From: Streptomyces sp. A2-16
GTDB lineage: Bacteria > Actinomycetota > Actinomycetes > Streptomycetales > Streptomycetaceae
Assembly: GCF_018128905.1 (NCBI RefSeq)
Contig: NZ_CP063808.1
Coordinates: 2,852,001 to 2,916,000, forward strand
DNA length: 64,000 nt
Direction of reading: 5' to 3'
In this document: positions 25,782 to 33,958 of the stretch, piece by piece
How positions within the stretch are numbered: the first letter of the stretch is position 1
Layout of the letters: every line of letters begins with the position of its first letter
The notes under the pieces: model-generated
Databases searched by the model: none
What the model was told of the DNA's origin: nothing
The model's input: only the letters and a program-made list of their open reading frames with translations
Position numbers and translations under genes: made by a program

Positions 25782-27731
25782 GTGCAGACGTCGCCATACG
25801 GTTCCTGGCCCTCGCCCATCGACGCGGCACTCGCGGCCGCGCACGACGGGCACCCCGAATGGCTGGGCCTCGTCGGGGACGAGGTGTGGTGGACCGAGCC
25901 CCGGCCCGCCGAGGGCGGCCGCCGCACCCTGGTGCGCAGGCGCGCCGACGGTACCGAGGAGTCGCTGCTGCCCGCGCCGTGGAACGTGCGCAGCCGGGTC
26001 ATCGAGTACGGCGGCCACCCCTGGGCCGGCACCGTGGTGGCCGGTCAACCGCTCGTCGTGTTCGTGCACTTCGCCGACCAGCGGCTGTACCGGTACGAGC
26101 CCGGGAGCGAGCCGCGTCCGCTCACCCCCGACTCCCCGGTGGGCGGCGGACTGCGCTGGGCGGAGCCGCAGATGCGACCCGAGCTCGGCGAAGTGTGGTG
26201 CGTCCTGGAGGAGTTCACCGGCGACGGGCCCACCGATGTGCGCCGGGTTCTCGCCGCCGTGCCCCTGGACGGCTCGGCCGCGCAGGACCGGGACGCGGTG
26301 CGCGAACTCACCGACGACCGGCACCGGTTCGTCACCGGGCCCCGCATCTCGCCCGACGGCTCACGGGCCGCCTGGCTCGCCTGGGACCACCCGCGGATGC
26401 CTTGGGACGGCACGGAACTGATCGTCGCCGAGGTCCATGAGGGCACGCTCCGGGAGCCGCGCACCGTGGCGGGCGGACCGCAGGAGTCCATCGCCCAGGC
26501 CGACTGGGCGCCCGACGGCCGTCTCCTGTACGCGAGCGACCGCACCGGCTGGTGGAACCTCTACCGCGACGGCGAGCAACTGTGCCCGCGCGAGGAGGAG
26601 TTCGGCGGTGCCCTGTGGAAACTCGGCCACCGCTGGTTCGCCCCGCTGGACAGCGGCCTGATCGCCGTCGTGCACGGCACCGGCTCGACGGCCCTCGGCA
26701 TCCTGGACCCCGAGACCGGTGAACTCGTCGACGCGGACGGCCCCTGGACCGAGTTCGCGCCCACCCTCGCGGTGCACGGCGAGCGGGTCGTCGCGGTCGG
26801 CGCCAGCCCGCGCACCGCCTACGAGGTCGTCGAGCTGGACACGCGTGTCGGCCGGGCCCGGGTGATCGGCGCCGGGCACGACGACCCGGTCGACCCCGCG
26901 TACTACCCCGAACCCCTGATCCGCACCTTCACCGGGCCGGACGGCCGGGACGTGCACGCCCACGTCTACCCGCCCCACCACCCCGGCCACCGGGCGCCCA
27001 CCGACGAGCTCCCGCCGTACGTCGTCTGGGCCCACGGCGGACCCACCGGCCACGCGCCCCTCGTCCTCGACCTGGCCATCGCCTACTTCACCTCGCGCGG
27101 CATCGGCGTCGCCGAGGTCAACTACGGCGGCTCGACCGGCTACGGGCGGGAGTACCGCAACAGGCTGCGCGAGCAGTGGGGCGTGGTCGACGTCGAGGAC
27201 TGCGCGGCCGTCGCGCTCGCCCTCGCCGACGAGGGCACCGCCGACCGCGACCGGCTCGCCATCCGCGGCGGCAGCGCGGGCGGCTGGACGGCGGCCGCCT
27301 CGCTCACCACGACGGACGTCTACGCCTGCGGCACGATCGTCTACCCGATCCTCGACCTGGCCGGCTGGGGCACCGGGGAGACCCACGACTTCGAGTCCCA
27401 GTACCTGGAGAGCCTGGTCGGACCCCTCGCGGAGGTTCCCGGACGGTACGCGGAACGCTCGCCCGTCGAGCACGCCGACCGGGTCACCGCGCCCTTCCTG
27501 CTGCTCCAGGGCCTGGACGACGTGATCTGCCCGCCCGCGCAGTGCGAGCGCTTCCTGGCCAGGATCGCCGGGCGGCGGGTGCCGCACGCCTACATCGCCT
27601 TCGAGGGGGAGGGGCACGGGTTCCGCAGGGCCGACACGATGATCCGCGCACTGGAATCCGAACTCTCCCTGTACGCCCAGGTGTTCGGGCTGAACCCGCC
27701 CGGCGTCCCGACCTTGGAGCTCACCAAGTGA
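25782..27731 (+). CDS. S9 family prolyl oligopeptidase
   Basis: A 649-residue serine peptidase of the prolyl-oligopeptidase/acylaminoacyl-peptidase type. The N-terminal two-thirds (to about residue 400) forms a beta-propeller that limits access to small peptides. The C-terminal alpha/beta hydrolase has the nucleophile S498 in GGSAGG, an aspartate in GLDDVICPPAQ and histidine in EGHGFRR. No signal peptide, so it is cytoplasmic. GTG at 25782 has a GGGGGAG site five bases upstream; the GTG four codons earlier is less likely. It overlaps the next gene by 4 bases (GTGA). Confidence 0.87.
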   Translation: MQTSPYGSWPSPIDAALAAAHDGHPEWLGLVGDEVWWTEPRPAEGGRRTLVRRRADGTEESLLPAPWNVRSRVIEYGGHPWAGTVVAGQPLVVFVHFADQRLYRYEPGSEPRPLTPDSPVGGGLRWAEPQMRPELGEVWCVLEEFTGDGPTDVRRVLAAVPLDGSAAQDRDAVRELTDDRHRFVTGPRISPDGSRAAWLAWDHPRMPWDGTELIVAEVHEGTLREPRTVAGGPQESIAQADWAPDGRLLYASDRTGWWNLYRDGEQLCPREEEFGGALWKLGHRWFAPLDSGLIAVVHGTGSTALGILDPETGELVDADGPWTEFAPTLAVHGERVVAVGASPRTAYEVVELDTRVGRARVIGAGHDDPVDPAYYPEPLIRTFTGPDGRDVHAHVYPPHHPGHRAPTDELPPYVVWAHGGPTGHAPLVLDLAIAYFTSRGIGVAEVNYGGSTGYGREYRNRLREQWGVVDVEDCAAVALALADEGTADRDRLAIRGGSAGGWTAAASLTTTDVYACGTIVYPILDLAGWGTGETHDFESQYLESLVGPLAEVPGRYAERSPVEHADRVTAPFLLLQGLDDVICPPAQCERFLARIAGRRVPHAYIAFEGEGHGFRRADTMIRALESELSLYAQVFGLNPPGVPTLELTK

Positions 27732-28651
27732 CAGCACTCGTACGACCGTCCAGGCTCGCGCCCGGCGCCCGCGTGGCCGTGGTCGCGCCGAGCGGGCCGG
27801 TCGTGGAGGAACGGCTCCAGGCCGGCCTCGACCTCCTGCGCGGCTGGGACCTCGACCCGGTGGTGGCCCCGCACGTCCTCGACACGCACGGCGAGTTGGG
27901 CTACCTGGCGGGATCCGACGCCGATCGCGCCGCCGATCTCCAGCAGGCATGGTGCGACCCCGCCGTGGACGCGGTGCTGTGCGCCCGGGGCGGCTACGGG
28001 GCCCAGCGGATGATCGACCTCCTCGACTGGGAGGCCATGCGGGCCGCCGGACCGAAGGTGTTCGTGGGCTTCAGCGACGTCACCACGCTCCACCAGGCGT
28101 TCGCCACCCGCCTCGGTCTGGTCACGCTGTACGGCCCGGCCGCCGCCGGTGCCGACTTCGTCAAGAGCACCGTCGCGCAGGAGCACCTCAAGGCCACGCT
28201 GTTCGCCCCGGAGACCGTCCGTGTGCTCACCTCCCGGGGCGCCCCCATGGCCCCCGGCAGGGCCCGCGGGGTCACCCTGGGCGGCTGCCTCAGCCTGCTC
28301 GCCTCCGACCTCGGCACCCGGCACGCCCGCCCGGGGGCCCGGGACGGGCTGCTGCTGATCGAGGACGTGGGGGAGCAGGCCTACCGTGTCGACCGCCTGC
28401 TGACCCAACTCCTGCGCACCGGCTGGCTGGACGGCGTCAAGGGAGTCGTCCTGGGCTCCTGGGCCGCCTGCGGCCCCTACGACGTGCTGCGCACGGTCCT
28501 CGCCGACCGGCTCGGTGGTCTCGGCGTGCCCGTCGTCGAGGAGTTCGGGTTCGGGCACTGCGAGGGGGCGTTGACCATGCCGTTCGGTGTGTCCGCCGAA
28601 CTGGACGCCGACGCGGGCACGTTGACGCTCGACGAACCCGCCCTGCGCTGA
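27728..28651 (+). CDS. S66 LD-carboxypeptidase (LdcA-like)
   Basis: A 307-residue serine peptidase that trims the terminal D-alanine from murein tetrapeptides in peptidoglycan recycling. The catalytic serine is S116 in VGFSDVT; the glutamate is in LLLIEDVGEQ and the histidine in FGHCEGALTMPFG. No signal peptide, in keeping with a cytoplasmic recycling enzyme. A distinction from MccF-type microcin-resistance members cannot be made with certainty. GTG at 27728 overlaps the S9 stop. It completes an M55-M20-S9-S66 operon. Confidence 0.87.
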   Translation: MTALVRPSRLAPGARVAVVAPSGPVVEERLQAGLDLLRGWDLDPVVAPHVLDTHGELGYLAGSDADRAADLQQAWCDPAVDAVLCARGGYGAQRMIDLLDWEAMRAAGPKVFVGFSDVTTLHQAFATRLGLVTLYGPAAAGADFVKSTVAQEHLKATLFAPETVRVLTSRGAPMAPGRARGVTLGGCLSLLASDLGTRHARPGARDGLLLIEDVGEQAYRVDRLLTQLLRTGWLDGVKGVVLGSWAACGPYDVLRTVLADRLGGLGVPVVEEFGFGHCEGALTMPFGVSAELDADAGTLTLDEPALR

Positions 28652-28757
28652 ACCGCCGACCGGTGCGAGCGGGGACGCCGGCGGCGGTGCGGCGGGGATT
28701 CACCCGAAGAGCCGTCCTCACCGTGCCTGCCGGGCGCTTCGGGCTCACCCTGGTCGC

Positions 28758-28997
28758 ATGAGCCCGAAGACCGCCGAGAGCGGTACCGCCAGAGGCAGGG
28801 GCGGGGCGGTGACACCCGCGAGGGTCGTCGTCCTGCTGCTCGCCGTCCTCGCCCTGATCTTCGTCTTCGAGAACACCCGGGCCACCAGGATCCGGCTGCT
28901 GGTCCCCGAGGTCACCATGCCGCTGTGGACGGCGCTGCTCGCCACCGGCCTGATCGGCGCCCTGTGCGGTGCGTATTTCATGAAACGCCGCAGCTAG
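28758..28997 (+). CDS. Small LapA-like membrane protein
   Basis: A 79-residue protein with two predicted transmembrane segments (about 20-40 and 50-70) and the LapA/DUF1049-type motif FVFENTRATRIRLLVPEVTMPLW, ending in a basic MKRRS tail. The function of this group in Gram-positive bacteria is unknown; some members influence envelope assembly. ATG at 28758. It appears independent of the preceding operon, 106 bases away. Confidence 0.75.
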   Translation: MSPKTAESGTARGRGGAVTPARVVVLLLAVLALIFVFENTRATRIRLLVPEVTMPLWTALLATGLIGALCGAYFMKRRS

Positions 28998-29017
28998 AGT
29001 CGCCGTAGGGTTACGGG

Positions 29018-29581
29018 ATGCCGCACATCGCGTCCCGCTATCTCACCGAAGGCCCCCGCGTGGGCATACGCCCCTTCACCTACGAGGACGGCGCCGAGTT
29101 CACCGCCCGCGCGAGGGAGAGCAAGGAACTGCACCAGCCCTGGCTCTTCCCGCCGGACAGCGAGAGCGCGTACCTCGCCTACGCCGGCCGGCTGATCGAG
29201 GACCGGACGAAGGCGGGCTTCCTGGTCTGCGAGAAGGACGGGGAGCGGGGCGAAGGGGCCATCGCCGGGTTCATCAACATCAACAACATCGTCGAGGGCG
29301 GCTTCCGGTGCGGGGCCCTCGGCTACGGCGCCTTCGCGCACGCCGCCGGGCGCGGGCTGATGCGGGAGGGGCTGAACCTCGTGGTCGACCACGCCTTCGG
29401 CCCCATGCGGCTGCACCGCCTGGAGATCAACGCACAGCCCCGCAACACCGCCTCCCTCGCCCTCGCCCGCAGCTGCGGCTTCCGGCTGGAGGGGTTCTCC
29501 CCGAAGATGATCTACATCGACGGGGAGTGGCGGGACCACGAGCGCTGGGCGATCACCGCCGAGATGCGGGCTTCCGGTTGA
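29018..29581 (+). CDS. GNAT-family N-acetyltransferase (RimJ/RimL-like)
   Basis: A 187-residue acetyltransferase. The N terminus GPRVGIRPFTYEDGAEFTARA, the acetyl-CoA-binding region (LGYGAFAHAAGRGLMREGL) and NTASLALARSCGFRLEGFSPKMIYIDGEWRDHERWAI match the RimJ/RimL group, which acetylate protein N termini, especially ribosomal ones. The substrate is not known here. Its last 29 bases overlap the 3' end of the next gene on the opposite strand. Confidence 0.85.
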   Translation: MPHIASRYLTEGPRVGIRPFTYEDGAEFTARARESKELHQPWLFPPDSESAYLAYAGRLIEDRTKAGFLVCEKDGERGEGAIAGFININNIVEGGFRCGALGYGAFAHAAGRGLMREGLNLVVDHAFGPMRLHRLEINAQPRNTASLALARSCGFRLEGFSPKMIYIDGEWRDHERWAITAEMRASG

Positions 29582-29900
29582 TCTTCATGGTGTCGAGGTC
29601 GGTGACCGTCGACCGCAGGTCCCGGAAGCCGTAGCCGAGCCCGCGCAGCGCCGTCTCCGCGCGGTCCTCCGCGATCGCGCCCGCCATCTCCTCGCCGTCC
29701 GCTCCGTCCGACACCACCACGTACCGCATCGAGAAGTGCTTCAGGGGAGCCGGCTCGTACGACAGCGAACCCTCCTCGCAGAACCGCATGCTCGCCATGC
29801 CGTGCTCCGGCGCCGCGGCGAGCAGCCGGGAGCGGGCCTCGTCGGTGAGCCCCTCCCACGTGCCGCGGACGATCACCCGGTAGGTGTGCTGCTCACTCAC
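29553..29900 (-). CDS. DUF6204-like small protein
   Basis: A 115-residue protein of a family common in Streptomyces and of unknown function. It has alternating short strands and helices (YRVIVRGTWEGLTDEARSRLLAAAPE, KHFSMRYVVV, then AGAIAEDRAETALRGLGYGFRDLR), suggesting a small alpha/beta ferredoxin-like fold. There is no catalytic motif. GTG at 29900 is chosen because GGGAG sits seven bases upstream; ATG at 29918 is the alternative. The 3' end overlaps the convergent acetyltransferase gene by 29 bases. The family name is from memory. Confidence 0.7.
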   Translation of the reverse strand: MSEQHTYRVIVRGTWEGLTDEARSRLLAAAPEHGMASMRFCEEGSLSYEPAPLKHFSMRYVVVSDGADGEEMAGAIAEDRAETALRGLGYGFRDLRSTVTDLDTMKINRKPASRR

Positions 29901-29959
29901 TGTCGCTCCCTCGCGCATCTCCGTGGACGGTCGACTGTACGTCGGCGAGGATGATCCGC

Positions 29960-30859
29960 ATGCGGAATATCGTCGTGCTGGACGCCCCCTCCAACCTCGG
30001 CCTGCGGCCGCCCGCCCCCGGCACCGTGCCCGGCTGCCACAAGCTCGCCGGCGCCCTGCGCGAGCAGCGGATCGTGCAGCGGCTGCACGCCCTGGAGGGC
30101 GGGGTGGTGGTACCGCCGCGCTACGACCGCGGGGACTGGCAGGAGGGCGACGGGGTCTTCAACGCCGCCGCGATCGCCTCGTACACCGTCAAGCTGGCCG
30201 ACCGCGTCGAGCGCCATGTGCGCGCCGGTGACCTCCCCGTCGTCCTCGGCGGCGACTGCTCCATCCAGCTCGGCGCCTCCCTCGCCCTGCGCCGCATCGG
30301 GCGCTACGGCCTGGCCGCGATCGACGCCTCGCCCGACTTCCGGCACACCGGCAACTCCGACCGGATCGGCGCGGCGGGCGGCGAGGAGGTCGCGCTGGCC
30401 ACCGGGCGCGGGCAGAACGACCTGACCGACCTGGAGGGGCTCAGGCCCTACCTGCGGGACGAGGACGTACGGTTCTTCGGGATCCGCGACGCGTTCGAGG
30501 AGGACCGCGCCGAACTCGCCGCCCTGAAGATCCCCGTCGTGACCGTCGGCGACCTGCGCGAGTGGGGCGCGGACGCCCTGGCCCGGGCCACCGCCCAGGC
30601 CTTCGAGATCCCCGAGATCGACGGGTTCTGGGTGCACCTGGACGCCGACTGCCTCGACCCGTCCGTGATGCCGGCCGTCGACAGCCCCGACCCGGAGGGA
30701 CTCCTGCCCGCCGAACTCGTCGCCCTGCTGAGGCCGTTGCTCGCCTCCCCCTCCTGTGTCGGCCTCAACATCACCATCTACGACCCCGATCTGGACCCCG
30801 AGGGCACGGCGGGCGCGCTGCTCACCGACATCGTCGTGGACGCCTTTGCGCAATCCTGA
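29960..30859 (+). CDS. Arginase-fold (ureohydrolase) protein with altered metal site
   Basis: A 299-residue member of the arginase/agmatinase/formiminoglutamase fold. The three metal-binding blocks are present in altered form: GGDC (97-100, where the family has GGDH), DASPD (122-126, family DAHxD) and HLDADCLDP near residue 230 (family SxDxDxxDP, which is intact). Both histidine metal ligands are therefore replaced (C100 and S124), while the aspartates are kept. The protein may use a different metal arrangement or have lost ureohydrolase activity. The ATG at 29960 is preferred because GGCGAGG is correctly placed; ATG 29951 is the alternative. Confidence 0.8.
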   Translation: MRNIVVLDAPSNLGLRPPAPGTVPGCHKLAGALREQRIVQRLHALEGGVVVPPRYDRGDWQEGDGVFNAAAIASYTVKLADRVERHVRAGDLPVVLGGDCSIQLGASLALRRIGRYGLAAIDASPDFRHTGNSDRIGAAGGEEVALATGRGQNDLTDLEGLRPYLRDEDVRFFGIRDAFEEDRAELAALKIPVVTVGDLREWGADALARATAQAFEIPEIDGFWVHLDADCLDPSVMPAVDSPDPEGLLPAELVALLRPLLASPSCVGLNITIYDPDLDPEGTAGALLTDIVVDAFAQS

Positions 30860-30899
30860 CCGGCAGCTCCCCTGGCCGACTCACCGCTGAGCCGTTTCC

Positions 30900-32813
30900 A
30901 TGGTGATCGTGACGACGATCCGGCGAGACGTGCTCACCCTGCCCGCCGCACCGGTGGGGCCCGACAACCCGCTGCCCCCGCTGCGGCTGCTGCGCGAGGT
31001 CCATCGCATCGACGTACGGGAGCGGGACGACCTGCCCCGGGACATGGCCCGGCAGGCCGGGTACGGCCGGCTCGGGAGCCTGCTGCCGGTCCGGGTCCGG
31101 GACGGTTACGGCAGAGAGCGCGCACCGCGCGAGTTCGCGACGATCGTGATCGAGAACGACCGGCTCAGGGCGACGGTCCTCCCCGGTCTCGGCGGCCGGA
31201 TCGCCTCCCTCCTCCACCGGCCCAGCGGACGCGAACTCCTGTACCGCAACCCGGTGTTCCAGCCCGCCGACTTCGCCCTGAACGGCGCCTGGTTCGCCGG
31301 CGGCATCGAGTGGAACATCGGCGCCACCGGCCACACCACCCTGTCCTGCGCACCCCTGCACGCCGCCCGTGTCCCCGCGCCCGACGGCGGCGAGATGCTC
31401 CGGCTGTGGGAGTGGGAGCGGCTGCGCGACCTGCCCTTCCAGGTGGACCTGTGGCTGCCGGACGGATCGGACTTCCTCTACGTCGGGGTACGGATCCGCA
31501 ATCCGCACGAGCGGCCGGTGCCGGGCTACTGGTGGTCGAACATCGCCGTGCCCGAGGGGCGCAGGGTGCTCGCCCCGGCCGAGGAGGCATGGCAGTTCGG
31601 CTACGAGCGGCACCTGCGGCGGTTACCCGTGCCGCCGGACCCCCTGGACAGCCCTCATGCCGCCGACTACTTCTACGACCTGCCCGACACACGGCGCCGC
31701 TGGATCGCCGCCCTCGACCCCGACGGCCACGGGCTCGCGCAGACGTCCACCGACGTCCTGCGGGGCCGCAAGCTGTTCGTGTGGGGGACCGGCAGCGGCG
31801 GCCGGCGCTGGCAGGAGTGGCTCACCGGGCCCGGCACCGGCGGCTACTGCGAGATCCAGGCCGGGCTCGCCCGCACCCAGCTGGAGCACGTCCGGCTGGA
31901 CGCCGAGAGCGAGCTGACCTGGCTGGAGGCGTACGGGCCGCTCAGCGCGCCACCGGTGCCGGCCGAGGCGGAGGCACGCCTGGAGGCCGTACTGCCGCGT
32001 GCCGCCGTCGACGAGGCGCACGCCGCCTGGAGGCCGTACGCCGACACCGAACCCGGTGAGATCCTGGCCGCCGGGTCGGGCTGGGGCGCCCTGGAAGTGC
32101 TGCGCGCCGACCTGAAGCTGCCGGGGACACCCTTCGACGAGTCCACCCTCGGCGAGGCCCAGGCGCCCTGGCTGGAGCTGCTGCGGACCGGATCCTTCCC
32201 CGAACCGCGCCGGGTACGGCCGCCCGGCGAGACGCTGGTCGCCCCGCACTGGCGGGACATGCTGGAGACCGCACCCGCCACCCCGCTCACCGAGTACCAC
32301 CTGGGAGTCGCCCAGTGGCATTTCGGTGACCGGGCCCAGGCGGTGCGCAGTTGGGAGCGGGGCCTCGAACTGGCGCCCTCCCGCTGGCCGTTGCTGCGCG
32401 CTCTCGCCGTCGCCGACCAGGAGGCCGGCAACCGCGAGCGGGCCGCCGACCGGTACGCCGAGGCCTTCGACGACCTGTGCCACGAGCGGCGCGACGACGG
32501 TGAGTCGTGGACCGCGGCCACCGCCGCGCTCGCCCGCGAGACCTTGGAGGCACTGCTCGCGGCCGGGCGTACGGCCGTGGCGCGCTCCGTGTGGCGGCGG
32601 CTGTATCCGGCGATCCGGGCCCGCGGCCGGTTCCGGCTGATCGAGGCGCAGCTGCTGCTCGCCGAGGGACGGCCGGAGGCGGCGCGGGCCGTCTTCGACG
32701 AGGGCTTCGAGGTCGCCGACCTGCGCGAGGGCGCCGAGGCGATCGGTGAACTGTGGAGCCGTGTCTGCGACGAACCGCTGCCGCCGCACTACGACTTCCG
32801 GATGCGGCCGTGA
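30900..32813 (+). CDS. DUF5107 protein with C-terminal TPR-like region and a TTA codon
   Basis: A 637-residue cytoplasmic protein. The N-terminal half (about residues 75-370) resembles the galactose-mutarotase-like beta-sandwich of DUF5107 proteins (LPGLGGRIASLLHRPSGRELLYRNPVFQPADF), thought to bind carbohydrates. The C-terminal part (about 460-620) contains TPR-like helical pairs (YHLGVAQWHFGDRAQAVRSWERGLELAP). Codon 242 is TTA (31623-31625), implying bldA control. The reaction is unknown. ATG at 30900 lacks a clear ribosome-binding site. It lies 40 bases after the ureohydrolase-like gene and may share its transcript. Confidence 0.8.
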   Translation: MVIVTTIRRDVLTLPAAPVGPDNPLPPLRLLREVHRIDVRERDDLPRDMARQAGYGRLGSLLPVRVRDGYGRERAPREFATIVIENDRLRATVLPGLGGRIASLLHRPSGRELLYRNPVFQPADFALNGAWFAGGIEWNIGATGHTTLSCAPLHAARVPAPDGGEMLRLWEWERLRDLPFQVDLWLPDGSDFLYVGVRIRNPHERPVPGYWWSNIAVPEGRRVLAPAEEAWQFGYERHLRRLPVPPDPLDSPHAADYFYDLPDTRRRWIAALDPDGHGLAQTSTDVLRGRKLFVWGTGSGGRRWQEWLTGPGTGGYCEIQAGLARTQLEHVRLDAESELTWLEAYGPLSAPPVPAEAEARLEAVLPRAAVDEAHAAWRPYADTEPGEILAAGSGWGALEVLRADLKLPGTPFDESTLGEAQAPWLELLRTGSFPEPRRVRPPGETLVAPHWRDMLETAPATPLTEYHLGVAQWHFGDRAQAVRSWERGLELAPSRWPLLRALAVADQEAGNRERAADRYAEAFDDLCHERRDDGESWTAATAALARETLEALLAAGRTAVARSVWRRLYPAIRARGRFRLIEAQLLLAEGRPEAARAVFDEGFEVADLREGAEAIGELWSRVCDEPLPPHYDFRMRP

Positions 32814-32843
32814 AACGGGGGCGGTCGGTCCCTGCGCCGGTCC

Positions 32844-33194
32844 CTAGGTGACGTTGCGGTCCACGTACTCGTACACCACGCCGTCCGGGTGCATCGCGAT
32901 CAGATTGCGGCCCACCGGCGTGGGCACCGGGCCCGCGATGACACGGGCGCCCAGCTCGGTGAGGAGCTGGTTCGCCTCGTCGACGTCCTTCACCGCGATG
33001 GTCGCCGCGACCTTGCGCAGCACCTCCAGCTCGGCCTCGGGGCCGCTCATCAGCAGGAAGCAGCCCACCGCGGCCACCTGGACGCCGCCGCGCTCGAAAC
33101 GGAGAGCCGTGGCGCCCGCCAGCCGTTCGTAGAAGACGACCGCGGCCTCCAGATCGTCGACACAGACACGCAGCGTGGTTCCCAGAATGTCCAT
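32844..33194 (-). CDS. VOC (glyoxalase/bleomycin resistance) family protein
   Basis: A 116-residue single vicinal-oxygen-chelate domain. Two beta-alpha-beta-beta-beta modules are recognisable: LGTTLRVCVDDLEAAVVFYERLAG and TIAVKDVDEANQLLTELGARVIAGPVPTPVG. Most VOC metal-ligand positions cannot be confirmed, so it could be an enzyme, a resistance protein or a binder. ATG at 33194 is chosen; a GTG two codons earlier is possible. It is convergent with the DUF5107 gene. Confidence 0.8.
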   Translation of the reverse strand: MDILGTTLRVCVDDLEAAVVFYERLAGATALRFERGGVQVAAVGCFLLMSGPEAELEVLRKVAATIAVKDVDEANQLLTELGARVIAGPVPTPVGRNLIAMHPDGVVYEYVDRNVT

Positions 33195-33283
33195 GCGCAC
33201 GAGCCTAATTGCGGCGGACGGGCCACGGAGATCGTTTCACGCGATCCTCCCGGGCCGGCCGTCCGCACCGCACACGGCCCGGC

Positions 33284-33308
33284 GTTACGGGCACTCCCGT
33301 GCGGGTAC
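33284..33308 (+). promoter_or_regulatory. SigB-type promoter for the holin-like gene
   Basis: GTTA (33284-33287) and GGGTAC (33303-33308) are separated by 15 bases, matching the Streptomyces stress sigma consensus (G-N-N-T, 14-16 bases, GGGTAC/T). The -10 element ends 9 bases before the ATG at 33318, so the transcript would be almost leaderless. Confidence 0.5.
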
Positions 33309-33317
33309 CCGGCGGCC

Positions 33318-33812
33318 ATGGAGCGCTTGGATCACCTGGAGCATCTGGACAGGCATCTGGTCGACGAGCTGGCGCAGGTGGCGCGCGAGACCGTGCGGGA
33401 GGAGCTGCGCGAGCAGGCACGCAAGCAGCGCCGTATGGCCACGCTCTACGCCGCGTCCGGCGCCGTCGCGCTGTACGCGGGAGCGGCCCTGGCCCTGGCC
33501 GTGGGTCTCGCCCTGGCCCTCGGGCTGCCCGACTGGGCCGCCGCCCTGATCACCGCCGCGATCCTGGGAGCCGTGGCCTACGCGCTGCGCAGTGCCGCGA
33601 GGCCCTCCGCGTCCCGGCCGACGACGGCGGGGCACGGGGCGGACGCGGCCCCCGGGAGCCCGGCACCGACGACCGCCCAGCAGCCGAGCGGGCTCGGGAC
33701 GCCGTACCCGCCCATGCCGCCGGTCGCCCCCGGAGCAGCGAGCACCCCGGAACCCGGCGCGGCGCCGCGCCGGAACGACACCGACCCCGAGCAGCCGCAC
33801 CACCGGGCATGA
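33318..33812 (+). CDS. Holin-X-like membrane protein
   Basis: A 164-residue membrane protein. A charged amphipathic helix (about residues 1-42) precedes two transmembrane segments (about 45-68 and 73-92), then an 70-residue Pro/Ala/Ser-rich tail. This layout matches the actinobacterial Holin-X/phage holin superfamily III group, which in Streptomyces chromosomes are usually housekeeping membrane proteins, not phage genes. A SigB-type promoter lies just upstream, pointing to stress induction. Confidence 0.72.
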   Translation: MERLDHLEHLDRHLVDELAQVARETVREELREQARKQRRMATLYAASGAVALYAGAALALAVGLALALGLPDWAAALITAAILGAVAYALRSAARPSASRPTTAGHGADAAPGSPAPTTAQQPSGLGTPYPPMPPVAPGAASTPEPGAAPRRNDTDPEQPHHRA

Positions 33813-33958
33813 CACGTGGCGGTTCCCGGGCTGCGGCGTGGGGGCTGACCGGCCGAACACCGGCGAGCAGATGAGCGGCGGGAGCCATCGGCCCCGCCGC
33901 TCACGGTCGTTCACGCCACGGGTACTCCTCCACCTCTTCCGTTTCCGTCTTTCACCGC

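Noticed and set aside
33318..33812. Prophage remnant based on the holin-like gene
   Set aside because: No other phage genes surround it, and Holin-X proteins are common chromosomal proteins in actinobacteria. The same applies to the holin-like part at 62927.
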